From positions 62,001 to 126,000 of the forward strand of contig JAFQSX010000012.1 in assembly GCA_017409345.1 (NCBI GenBank): a DNA stretch of 64,000 nt, given 5' to 3'. Of this stretch, positions 43,647-52,731 are shown piece by piece. The DNA comes from Muribaculaceae bacterium (lineage in GTDB: Bacteria; Bacteroidota; Bacteroidia; Bacteroidales; Muribaculaceae). The first letter of the stretch is position 1; every line of letters starts with the position of its first letter. Under the pieces are notes generated by a model, which had not been told where the DNA came from, did not search any database, and saw only the letters and a list, made by a program, of their open reading frames with translations. Made by a program: the position numbers and the translations under genes.

Positions 43647-45296
43647 ATGTTAGATAAGTTTTTAGAAAAAGCCTCATTTGATTCTTATGAGGATTTTATG
43701 CAAAACTTTAAGATCAATGTACCCGAAAATTTTAATTTCGGATATGATGTAGTAGATGCATGGGCCGAAAAAGAACCCGATAAAAAGGCCTTGCTTTGGA
43801 CAAATGACCAAGGCGAAGAAATTCAATTTACATTTGCCGACATCAAGCGTGAAAGCGATAAAACAGCATCATTCTTTGCGTCTCAAGGTATTGGCCGTGG
43901 AGATATGGTAATGTTGATTCTAAAACGCCATTATCAATTCTGGTTCTCGATTGTGGCACTTCATAAACTCGGAGCCACAGTAATCCCCGCAACACACCTA
44001 TTAACAGAAAAAGATATAATTTATCGTTGCGAAAAAGCCGATATTAAGGCAATAGTGGCCACCGGTGATGAAATTGTAATTAATCACATTCAGAATTCAT
44101 TGCCCAAATGCCCTACGTTGAAAACTCTTATCTCAACAGGTCCTATCGTGCCTGAAGGATGGTTTGATTTCAACAAGGAAATTGAGGCTGCAGCACCATT
44201 TGTTCGCCCTGAATTGGCTAATACCAATGATGATGTGTCATTGATGTATTTTACTTCGGGAACAACAGGAAATCCTAAGATGGTTGCTCACGACTTCACA
44301 TATCCTCTTGGTCATATTATCACAGGCTCATTTTGGCACAATGTGAAGGAAGATAGTCTTCACTTGACTCTCGCCGATACAGGTTGGGGTAAGGCTGTGT
44401 GGGGTAAGTTGTATGGCCAATGGATAGCCGGTGCAAATGTGTTTGTCTATGATTTTGAAAAATTTGAGCCGGTTGATGTGCTTCACATGATTCAAAAATA
44501 TGGCATCACATCATTCTGCGCACCTCCCACTGTGTTCCGTTTCCTCATACGCGAGGACCTCACAAAGTTCGATATATCGACATTGAAATATTGTACCATT
44601 GCAGGCGAAGCCCTCAATCCTAAAGTGTATGATGAGTGGAAACGCTTGACAGGGATTAAATTGATGGAAGGTTTTGGCCAAACCGAAACGACCCTCACTA
44701 TTGCCACATATCCATGGCTTGAACCAAAACCCGGTTCAATGGGTTGCAAAGGGCCTGTTTATGATATTGACCTTCTCACTGCCGATGGACGATGGGCTGA
44801 AGATGGTGAACAAGGCGAAATCGTGGTGCGCACTAATGGAGTGAAACCAGTGGGCTTGTTTAAGGAATATCTTAAGGATCCGGAATTGACCTATGAGGCT
44901 TATCATGACGATATTTATCACACCGGCGACGTGGCTTGGCGTGATGAAGATGGCTACTTCTGGTTTGTGGGTCGCACCGACGATGTTATCAAATCATCGG
45001 GTTATCGCATTGGCCCATTTGAGGTAGAAAGCGCATTGATGACACACCCTGCAGTAGTGGAATGTGCCATCACAGGTGTGCCTGATGAGATTCGTGGTCA
45101 AGTTGTAAAGGCTACCATTGTATTGTCAAAGGATTATAAAGATAAAGCGGGCGAAGCGTTAATCAAGGAAATTCAAAACCATGTGAAACGCGTTACTGCT
45201 CCATATAAGTACCCTCGCATTGTGGAATTTGTTGACGAATTGCCTAAAACTATCAGTGGGAAAATTCGTCGTGTGGAAATTCGCAACAAGAAATAA
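43647..45296 (+). CDS. Acyl-CoA synthetase, medium-chain/ACSM-like AMP-binding enzyme
   Basis: A 549-residue enzyme that activates a carboxylic acid with ATP and transfers it to CoA. Motifs: [14 protein letters not shown] phosphate loop (about 195-208), [11 protein letters not shown] (about 340), [20 protein letters not shown], the hinge [17 protein letters not shown], and the C-terminal catalytic lysine in [11 protein letters not shown]. The overall pattern is closest to acetyl-CoA or medium-chain ACSM-type synthetases. It lies between its presumed XRE-cupin regulator and proB; only 5 bases separate it from proB, so all four genes may share a transcript. The acid used is not evident; short or branched fatty acids are possible. 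Confidence 0.9.
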   Translation: MLDKFLEKASFDSYEDFMQNFKINVPENFNFGYDVVDAWAEKEPDKKALLWTNDQGEEIQFTFADIKRESDKTASFFASQGIGRGDMVMLILKRHYQFWFSIVALHKLGATVIPATHLLTEKDIIYRCEKADIKAIVATGDEIVINHIQNSLPKCPTLKTLISTGPIVPEGWFDFNKEIEAAAPFVRPELANTNDDVSLMYFTSGTTGNPKMVAHDFTYPLGHIITGSFWHNVKEDSLHLTLADTGWGKAVWGKLYGQWIAGANVFVYDFEKFEPVDVLHMIQKYGITSFCAPPTVFRFLIREDLTKFDISTLKYCTIAGEALNPKVYDEWKRLTGIKLMEGFGQTETTLTIATYPWLEPKPGSMGCKGPVYDIDLLTADGRWAEDGEQGEIVVRTNGVKPVGLFKEYLKDPELTYEAYHDDIYHTGDVAWRDEDGYFWFVGRTDDVIKSSGYRIGPFEVESALMTHPAVVECAITGVPDEIRGQVVKATIVLSKDYKDKAGEALIKEIQNHVKRVTAPYKYPRIVEFVDELPKTISGKIRRVEIRNKK

Positions 45297-45301
45297 TAAA
45301 G

Positions 45302-46384
45302 ATGAAAAATCGCTATACACGCATTGCCGTAAAGATAGGTAGTAATGTGCTTACTCGTAAGGATGGCACGCTCGATATAACTCGTATGAGTGCACTCGTG
45401 GATCAAATTGCCGAGTTGCACCATCGTGGCATAGGGGTGATTATGGTATCATCAGGGGCTGTTGCATCGGGACGAAGCGAATTGAAAGAGAATAAAAAAC
45501 TAGATGCAGTGTCGGCTCGTCAGTTATATAGCGCAGTAGGTCAGGCTAAACTTATCAATCGTTATTATGAACTCTTTCGTGAACATGGCATAGCATGTGG
45601 ACAGGTCTTGACAACCAAAGAGAATTTCTCAACTCGTCGTCATTATCTCAATCAGAAACATTGCATGGAAGTGATGCTCGGAAATGGGGTAATACCTATT
45701 GTGAATGAAAATGACACGGTGTCGGTAACCGAACTGATGTTTACCGATAATGATGAATTGTCGGGTCTTATCGCTACGATGATGGATATGCAGGCGCTTG
45801 TGATATTGAGCAATATTGATGGCGTTTATGATGGGAATCCTAACGATGCCTCATCGAAAGTTATCACGGATATCGAACAGCAAAACGATGTGTCGGAATA
45901 TATTCAAGATGGCAAATCGTCGCTCGGCCGGGGTGGTATGGCTACAAAATATCGCATAGCACGCAAAGTGGCGTCAGAAGGTATTGCTGTGATTATCGCT
46001 AATGGCAAGCGCGATAATATATTGCTTGATGTGGTAGCACCGGAGCGAAAGGTCCCTTATACGATGTTTCATCCTGCAACGCAGACTACTTCGGGAGTGA
46101 AGAAATGGATTGCTCATAGTGAAGGGTTTGCAAAGGGAGAGTTGCATATCAATCAAGGTGCCACTGAAGCATTATTGTCGGCTCGTGGAGCAAGCCTGTT
46201 GCCTGTGGGCGTAACTGCAATAAAAGGTGATTTTGAAAAAGATGATATCGTGAAGGTAATTGCACCAAGTGGCGAAATGATTGCCGTTGGAAAAGTGGGA
46301 TGCGACTCTGAATCGGCTCGCCAGGTGATAGGGGAAAGTGGAGCCCGTCCGCTTGTTCATAGCGATTATCTATATATTGATTAA
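45302..46384 (+). CDS. proB: Glutamate 5-kinase
   Basis: A 360-residue enzyme that phosphorylates glutamate, the first step of proline synthesis. The amino-acid-kinase domain (about 1-255) begins RIAVKIGSNVLT and includes VSSGAVASGRSEL, PIVNENDTVSV and SSLGRGGMATK. The C-terminal PUA domain (about 275-355) is present, as in the E. coli enzyme, where the kinase is inhibited by proline. proA follows after 15 bases. The acyl-CoA ligase stop is only 5 bases upstream. Identification is secure. Confidence 0.96.
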   Translation: MKNRYTRIAVKIGSNVLTRKDGTLDITRMSALVDQIAELHHRGIGVIMVSSGAVASGRSELKENKKLDAVSARQLYSAVGQAKLINRYYELFREHGIACGQVLTTKENFSTRRHYLNQKHCMEVMLGNGVIPIVNENDTVSVTELMFTDNDELSGLIATMMDMQALVILSNIDGVYDGNPNDASSKVITDIEQQNDVSEYIQDGKSSLGRGGMATKYRIARKVASEGIAVIIANGKRDNILLDVVAPERKVPYTMFHPATQTTSGVKKWIAHSEGFAKGELHINQGATEALLSARGASLLPVGVTAIKGDFEKDDIVKVIAPSGEMIAVGKVGCDSESARQVIGESGARPLVHSDYLYID

Positions 46385-46399
46385 TAAAAAATTAGCATA

Positions 46400-47638
46400 A
46401 TGAGTAACGAGATATATAAATCGGCCCGAATCGCAGCCCGAAAACTGAATCGCATATCGGCCGAAAAAATCAATGCATTATTGATGAATCTTGCCGATGC
46501 AGTAGAGGCAAATATAGAACAAATTCTTGATGCCAATGCTCTTGATTTGCAACGAATGAGTCAAGATGATCCAAAATATGACCGTTTGAAATTGACCGAT
46601 GGTCGTTTGCGCGACATTGCTTCCGATATGCGTTCGGTGGCATCGTTGCCCTCGCCATTGAATGTGACATTATCAAGCGTGACTCGTCCCAATGGAATGG
46701 TTATTAATAAAGTGACAGTTCCATTTGGAGTTATAGGTGTGATTTATGAGGCTCGTCCTAATGTAACCTTTGATGTGTTCTCGTTATGCGTAAAAGCCGG
46801 TAGCGCTTGCTTGCTCAAAGGAGGTAGCGATGCTCGCGACACAAATGAATGTGCCGCTGCGTTAATTCGCCGAGTTCTTGTAGAGCAAGGTTTCGACGAA
46901 AATACAGTAACCTTGTTGCCAGCATCGCGCGAAGCGACTGCCGAAATGCTCGCTGCGGTGGGTGAGGTTGACCTTATAATCCCTCGTGGAAGCAAGCAAT
47001 TGATTAATTTTGTGCGCGATAACTCACGAGTTCCTGTGATTGAAACCGGAGCAGGAGTGTGTCACACCTATGTGCATCAATCGGGATTAATAGACCATGC
47101 GCGTGAGATTGTGTTGAATGCTAAAACACGCCGAGTGAGTGTGTGTAACTCGCTCGATACATTGATTATCGACCGCTCACGATTAAGTGATTTGGAGCAG
47201 ATATGCGCTCCGCTTGCCGAAAAAGCAGTTACGATATATGCCGATGACGACGCATATGCTGTTCTTGAAGGGAAATATGAAAAATTAGAGCGTGCCACAG
47301 CCGATGATTTTGGTCGTGAGTGGCTCGACTATAAGATGTCGGTTAAAACAGTTGCCGATATTGACGAAGCAATAGAATTTGTTGAAACACACACCTCGCG
47401 TCATAGTGAATCAATCGTAGCACAAGATAAAGAGATTATTGAACGATTCTGTCGTGATGTTGATGCCGCATGTGTTTATGCCAACGTATCTACAGCCTTT
47501 ACCGATGGCGGTCAGTTTGGGTTCGGAGCCGAAATAGGTATTTCAACTCAGAAACTTCATGCTAGAGGCCCGATGGCGTTGCCCGAAATCACCACTTATA
47601 AATATGTTATAACCGGCGATGGGCAAGTGAGATGGTAG
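46400..47638 (+). CDS. proA: Glutamate-5-semialdehyde dehydrogenase
   Basis: A 412-residue NADPH-dependent enzyme that reduces glutamyl 5-phosphate to the semialdehyde, which cyclises on the way to proline. Family marks include [43 protein letters not shown], the [11 protein letters not shown] segment and the catalytic cysteine in [12 protein letters not shown] (about 250). It is the partner of proB, 15 bases upstream, and the last gene before a terminator. Identification is secure. Confidence 0.96.
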   Translation: MSNEIYKSARIAARKLNRISAEKINALLMNLADAVEANIEQILDANALDLQRMSQDDPKYDRLKLTDGRLRDIASDMRSVASLPSPLNVTLSSVTRPNGMVINKVTVPFGVIGVIYEARPNVTFDVFSLCVKAGSACLLKGGSDARDTNECAAALIRRVLVEQGFDENTVTLLPASREATAEMLAAVGEVDLIIPRGSKQLINFVRDNSRVPVIETGAGVCHTYVHQSGLIDHAREIVLNAKTRRVSVCNSLDTLIIDRSRLSDLEQICAPLAEKAVTIYADDDAYAVLEGKYEKLERATADDFGREWLDYKMSVKTVADIDEAIEFVETHTSRHSESIVAQDKEIIERFCRDVDAACVYANVSTAFTDGGQFGFGAEIGISTQKLHARGPMALPEITTYKYVITGDGQVRW

Positions 47639-47660
47639 AATTTTTTTGAAAAATAAAGGA

Positions 47661-47695
47661 ATTGCTAAAATAAATAGTTTTAGCAATTTTTTTTG
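47661..47695 (+). terminator. Terminator after proA
   Basis: Perfect 10-bp stem ATTGCTAAAA/TTTTAGCAAT with a 7-base loop and eight T. Confidence 0.85.
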
Positions 47696-47727
47696 ATATT
47701 AAATATCAATATAATCTAAAAGGATTG

Positions 47728-47735
47728 TATCTTTG
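47728..47735 (+). promoter_or_regulatory. -7 box of the TPR-protein promoter
   Basis: TATCTTTG, with predicted transcription start near 47742. Because it lies downstream of the upstream GTG of the open frame, it settles the start codon at 47783. Confidence 0.65.
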
Positions 47736-47782
47736 TGAAAAGAAACAAAAAGAAATATATTTCATTAACGAGATTCAGTTTT

Positions 47783-50755
47783 ATGAATAAAAAACTCATA
47801 ATTTCGGCTATTGCAGCAACAGCATTATTAAGTGCCACCGGTCAAATAAATTCTCCAAAGAATGATGGGTATTATGACCGAGCGATGTTTATGTATCAAG
47901 ATGAAAATTATCAAGGATGCATTGACCAGATGTCGCGCCTATTGAAAATGAATCCTACGATTCAACAACAAGAGGTGGCTGAATATTTTATTGCAATGTC
48001 ATCAATGCAACAAGGAGACAAAAATGCGATAAAAAAGTTGGCTGAATTTTTAGAAAAATATCCGGCATCACTTTATCGAATGAATGTTGTGATGGCAATA
48101 GGAGATTGTCATTTTGCCGACGGAAACTATTATGAGGCATTGAATCAATATAAAAAGGTTGAACCCGAAGCATTGGAAGAATCACGGGCGCAAGATTATG
48201 CATATCGTATGTCATATTCCTATTTGAAAGTGGGTGATTCACTTGAGGCTGCCAAAGGCTTTCAACCATTGTTGACATCTTCAAAATATGGTAATTCGGC
48301 TAAATTTTATACCGGATATATTGCATATACCAATAAGGATTATGATACTGCTCTAAAATTCTTCAATCAAGTAGATGGCAACTCTGAATTAGGAGATATG
48401 ACATCATATTACAAGAGTCAAATCTATTATTTGAAAAACGATTATGCAAAGGCATTGCCATTGGCTCGTAAGATGCTTGATAAAGATGTAGATCAGTCGT
48501 ATATTGCCGAGGCTAATCGTATAGTAGGCGAATCATTATATCATCAAGGAGATTTTACTGCTGCTATACCATATTTGCAACAATATGTGCAAGGAGTTGA
48601 TATGCCGATAACTACTACTCGTTATATACTTGGGGTGTGCCAATTCAAGACTAAAGACTATTCTAATGCAGTAGAAAGTCTTGAGGGAGTGATAGGCGAG
48701 GATAATGCAATGGGGCAAAGTGCCTACCTCATTATCGGTCAGTCATTGTTGAAACAAAATGACACGCATGCGGCTGTAATGGCTCTTGATAAAGCGGTGA
48801 AGATGAATCATGATATTGAGATACAAGAAGTCGCTTTCTACAATTATGCAGTGGCAAGTTTGCAAGGTGGATCAATCCCATTTGGCAACTCGGTAGAGAA
48901 TTTTGAAGAGTTTCTTCGTCGTTATCCCAATAGCAAATATGTGCCCAAAGTGCAAGAATATATTGTGACAGGATATATGACCGATAATAACTATGAACGC
49001 GCATACCGTAGTATTGAAAGAATCAACAATCCGAGTGATGCGATATTGAAAGCCAAACAGAGAGTTTTGTATTCTTTGGCTACTCGTAATTATGCAAATG
49101 GGAATGTTGATGAAGCATTAAATCAATTCCTTGGTTCAAAGGAATTATCACAATATGATGCCGAATTATCGCGTGAAACCGATTTGTGGATTGGAGATTG
49201 TTATTATGCAAGAGGTGATTATGATGCTGCTGCCGATAAATATTTATCATTTGCAGAGGCTTCTTCCGATGATGCAATCAATTTGTCGTTGGCATATTAC
49301 AATTTGGGATATGCTCGCTTGAAGAGCAAGCGTTATGATGATGCCATAACTAATTTTGAAAATGCGCTCGATGACACTAAAAATCTTGAAAAAGAGGTTG
49401 TTGCCGATGCTTATTGTCGTATAGGTGATTGCTATTATTATAACTCTGATTTTAGTGAGGCAATCAAAAATTATGAAAAAGCCTATAAAGCAAATCCTGA
49501 AACCGGGGATTATGCGTTGTATCAAAAGGCAATGATGAGTGGCAATCGACGAGATTATGGCACAAAAGTTAAGGTGTTAAATGAGGTGCTTGAGCAATTT
49601 CCTACTTCGGGATTAATACCATCGGTTTTATTGCAAAAAGCCGAATGCTATATCGAACAACAAAAATATGGTAATGCAATAGAAACTTATAAACAACTTG
49701 TAAAAGAATATCCAACAACCTCTCAAGGGCGAAATGGATATTTACAGTTGGCAATTGCTTATCTTAACCAAGGAAATAAAAGCAAAGCCATTGATGCATA
49801 TAAAAGCGTAATAATAGATTATCCAACAAGTGACGAAGCACGAGTGGCAAGCCAAGATCTTATGCGCATATATGCCAATGATAATATGCTTGAAACATAT
49901 ACAGCATTCATGTCAACCGTGCCCGGCGCATTGCCTATAGAAAAATCAGAATTGGAAGAGGCAGCCTTTATAGCTGCCGAGAACGCTTATCTTGATGGGA
50001 AAGGTGATCAACAACTTAAATCATATTTAAAACAATATCCCGGTGCAGCTCATGAACCGGCAGTGTTGTCACTTCTTGCTGTTAGCGCATATAATAACGA
50101 TAATGAAAAAGACGCATTGAAATATGCCAACGATGTTATTACTCGATATCCCGACAATGTAGCAGTTGAATCAGCATTAGCGGTAAAAGCAGAGGTTGAA
50201 TATAATCGAGGTGATTTAAAAAATGCTCTTGTTGATTATACAAAATTGGAAGCGCACGCATCAACTACCAAGATGTTGACTGAAGCGCGTGCCGGAGTAT
50301 TAAGATCATCTTACGATTTGGCTAAATATGATGAAGTAATCGTTGTTGCCGATAAATTATTGGCTTCACAAATCAGCGGAGAATTAAAATCAGAGGTTTT
50401 ATTCAAGAAGGCAACTTCGATGAGCAATAGAGGAAAATCAACAAATGCAGTTGAAATATGGACATCGCAGCGTGATAATGTTGAGAGTGTCTATGGCGCA
50501 ATGAGTGCAATTGAATTAGGTCAATATTATTATGACAATGACCAATTAGATAAGGCCCGCAAGGTAGTTGAGGATTTTGTCGGATCATCTACTCCATATC
50601 AATATTGGGTAGCACGAGGATTTATACTCCTTTCAGATATAAATCGAAAGGAAGGTCGCTTGTTTGAGGCAAATGAATATTTACGCACGTTGCGTGAAAA
50701 TTACCCTAATTCGGATGCTGATATATTTAAAATGATTGACGAACGTCTTAAATAA
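47783..50755 (+). CDS. Large tetratricopeptide-repeat periplasmic protein
   Basis: A 990-residue exported protein made almost wholly of TPR helices. The ATG at 47783 opens a signal peptide (NKKLIISAIAATALLSATG), and the longer frame would start inside the promoter. Repeats of the YYxxAxxxF/Yxxx type occur throughout, including NYYEALNQYKKVEP, DYDTALKFFNQV, RYDDAITNFENALD and SEAIKNYEKAYKANPETG. Spacing resembles the TPR arrays of BamD/YbgF-like (TPR_6) proteins. It probably acts as a periplasmic scaffold. The gene for an outer-membrane barrel begins 2 bases after its stop, so the two are tightly coupled, which suggests a joint role at the outer membrane. Confidence 0.85.
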   Translation: MNKKLIISAIAATALLSATGQINSPKNDGYYDRAMFMYQDENYQGCIDQMSRLLKMNPTIQQQEVAEYFIAMSSMQQGDKNAIKKLAEFLEKYPASLYRMNVVMAIGDCHFADGNYYEALNQYKKVEPEALEESRAQDYAYRMSYSYLKVGDSLEAAKGFQPLLTSSKYGNSAKFYTGYIAYTNKDYDTALKFFNQVDGNSELGDMTSYYKSQIYYLKNDYAKALPLARKMLDKDVDQSYIAEANRIVGESLYHQGDFTAAIPYLQQYVQGVDMPITTTRYILGVCQFKTKDYSNAVESLEGVIGEDNAMGQSAYLIIGQSLLKQNDTHAAVMALDKAVKMNHDIEIQEVAFYNYAVASLQGGSIPFGNSVENFEEFLRRYPNSKYVPKVQEYIVTGYMTDNNYERAYRSIERINNPSDAILKAKQRVLYSLATRNYANGNVDEALNQFLGSKELSQYDAELSRETDLWIGDCYYARGDYDAAADKYLSFAEASSDDAINLSLAYYNLGYARLKSKRYDDAITNFENALDDTKNLEKEVVADAYCRIGDCYYYNSDFSEAIKNYEKAYKANPETGDYALYQKAMMSGNRRDYGTKVKVLNEVLEQFPTSGLIPSVLLQKAECYIEQQKYGNAIETYKQLVKEYPTTSQGRNGYLQLAIAYLNQGNKSKAIDAYKSVIIDYPTSDEARVASQDLMRIYANDNMLETYTAFMSTVPGALPIEKSELEEAAFIAAENAYLDGKGDQQLKSYLKQYPGAAHEPAVLSLLAVSAYNNDNEKDALKYANDVITRYPDNVAVESALAVKAEVEYNRGDLKNALVDYTKLEAHASTTKMLTEARAGVLRSSYDLAKYDEVIVVADKLLASQISGELKSEVLFKKATSMSNRGKSTNAVEIWTSQRDNVESVYGAMSAIELGQYYYDNDQLDKARKVVEDFVGSSTPYQYWVARGFILLSDINRKEGRLFEANEYLRTLRENYPNSDADIFKMIDERLK

Positions 50756-50757
50756 CA

Positions 50758-52515
50758 ATGATTATGAAAACAATACAATATACAATTATATCATTTGCTA
50801 TTGCCGTAGCGACATCCTTAGGCTCCTCGGCACAAGACTTGAATAAAGAAATATCTATAGATAAAGATATAGTCCCTGAAATGAAGGAATCAGATAGGAT
50901 TTATTCAAGCCCGACAGTGCCTCAAATGAAAATTAAAAATGTAAAACTTAATTACAATGAAAAGGCCAAAGTGACCGATGTCGTGTCATCTATCGTAATG
51001 CTTGATGCTGCTGAGAATATTGATACTATGAAAATTTCACCATATAAGGGCTATGCAATGTTGGGTTATTTCCCGGTGTATAACTTGGATTTTTCAGCAG
51101 GATATCGTTTTATTGATAATGAAAAAATGAAACTAAATGCATGGGCGCAATATAATGGGTTGTCGTATGATGCTACTCCTAGAAGTGGAAAAGAGATGTC
51201 TTTATATGACCATGAGGTAACGCTCGATGTGAATTATGCACAACGCATCAATAATAAATCTATATTGAAGTTAAATGCTGATTATTCTTATAATCACTTC
51301 AGTTGTCCTTGGTGGGGGAGTGATTATACTCAAAATGTAAATCAATTTAATATCGGGGGTAAATGGTATTCATCAATAGATGGCCTCAAATATAATGTTG
51401 ATGCAAGATATAATTACTTTGGTTATGGTAAAGATGCTAATTATAATTTAACTAAATATGAACACTCCGGATCGGGATTTGATGCGGTTAAAGAACATAA
51501 TGTAAATGTCAATGCCGGAGCGTCACTAGAGATTGCTGATGATGCGTCAGTGGCATTGGATTTGGGTGTTGCAATCGCTCACGACAACCACTTTTTAAAA
51601 CCTTCATGGGGACTATGGAATGAAAACAGCCATTGGCATGGATATAAAGATAATGATGGATATACTCATTCTATATTGACATTGATACCTCATTATGATT
51701 TTAAATGGCGTGATGTTACTGCCAAAATTGGAGCAAGAGTAGATTTGCAATTAGATATTGACACAGAGATAAATTTTGCCCCCGATGTATATGTTAATTG
51801 GGATGCAACGAAGTTTATATCGGCTTATGCTCGATTTGCAGGAGGGGTTTATCAAAATACACTGTCATCGGTATTTGATGAGTCACATTATTTTATGTCA
51901 TCGGTAGCGTATGGTAATTCAAAACTGCCATTTGTGATTGATGCAGGGGTATATCTTGGTCCATTTAAGAATGCAACAATAGAGGTGTTTGGAGGATATG
52001 CTCATGCAAATGACTGGTTGATGCCTATTGTGATAAAAGAGAATGAACATTTGATGGATGAAGTAGATCTCAAAGGTTGGCATGTAGGAGTTGCGGCATC
52101 TTATAGATATAAAAATTGGGGTAAGATGCGAGTAAGTTATGAAATGGCACCCCAATCACATGATAAAGGATATTATATGTGGCGTGACCGAGCAAAACAT
52201 GTCGTTAAAGCATCGGCAGTGATAACACCTATTGCTCCACTTGATGTGACTTTGGATTATGAATATCGTGGAAGTCGTTGTTCTTATAAGCAATCGGTTA
52301 TCTATAATCAACCTCAAAATGAATTATATCCATCCTACTCTCGTCTATCACTTGGCCAAATGAATAATTTGTCAATAGGGGGATTATATCGTTATACCGA
52401 CCAAATAAGTTTCTTTGCACGATTGGAAAATATACTTAATCGCAAGTATGATTTATTATATGATATTCCTTCACAGGGATTTACCGGATTGGTCGGTGCA
52501 ACATATAAATTTTAA
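50758..52515 (+). CDS. Outer-membrane beta-barrel protein, TonB-receptor-like without plug
   Basis: A 585-residue protein with a signal peptide (from ATG at 50758 or 50764; cleavage near SSAQ). The mature part begins with an extended acidic stretch (about 27-95) and continues as a long series of amphipathic strands ending ENILNRKYDLLYDIPSQGF and aromatic YKF, as in TonB-dependent receptor barrels. No plug domain or TonB box is visible, so it may be a passive channel or a barrel held by the TPR protein encoded 2 bases upstream. Shared translation with that protein is likely. The function is unknown. Confidence 0.82.
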   Translation: MIMKTIQYTIISFAIAVATSLGSSAQDLNKEISIDKDIVPEMKESDRIYSSPTVPQMKIKNVKLNYNEKAKVTDVVSSIVMLDAAENIDTMKISPYKGYAMLGYFPVYNLDFSAGYRFIDNEKMKLNAWAQYNGLSYDATPRSGKEMSLYDHEVTLDVNYAQRINNKSILKLNADYSYNHFSCPWWGSDYTQNVNQFNIGGKWYSSIDGLKYNVDARYNYFGYGKDANYNLTKYEHSGSGFDAVKEHNVNVNAGASLEIADDASVALDLGVAIAHDNHFLKPSWGLWNENSHWHGYKDNDGYTHSILTLIPHYDFKWRDVTAKIGARVDLQLDIDTEINFAPDVYVNWDATKFISAYARFAGGVYQNTLSSVFDESHYFMSSVAYGNSKLPFVIDAGVYLGPFKNATIEVFGGYAHANDWLMPIVIKENEHLMDEVDLKGWHVGVAASYRYKNWGKMRVSYEMAPQSHDKGYYMWRDRAKHVVKASAVITPIAPLDVTLDYEYRGSRCSYKQSVIYNQPQNELYPSYSRLSLGQMNNLSIGGLYRYTDQISFFARLENILNRKYDLLYDIPSQGFTGLVGATYKF

Positions 52516-52544
52516 ATAAATAATCATAACGACATAAGAGATAG

Positions 52545-52582
52545 AGATGTGTGTGGATTTATCCATGCACATCTTTGTTTTG
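52545..52582 (+). terminator. Terminator of the TPR/barrel operon
   Basis: A 14-position stem (AGATGTGTGTGGAT with ATCCATGCACATCT, two wobble pairs), 2-base loop, then TTGTTTTG. Confidence 0.8.
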
Positions 52583-52644
52583 TGTCTAAAATTGCGTAAA
52601 ATAAAGATATCTGAGCCGATAAAATGCAAAAAACAGCGCTTGAC

Positions 52645-52676
52645 TTGGTGTAATACAAAGAAAAGTTGTATATTTG
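52645..52676 (+). promoter_or_regulatory. secDF promoter
   Basis: TTG (52645-52647), 21 bases, then TATATTTG (52669-52676). The leader before the ATG would be about 50 bases. Confidence 0.7.
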
Positions 52677-52731
52677 CAAATTGAAATATTCTCGAAATAT
52701 ATTAATAACTTAAAATAATTTTAACAACAAA

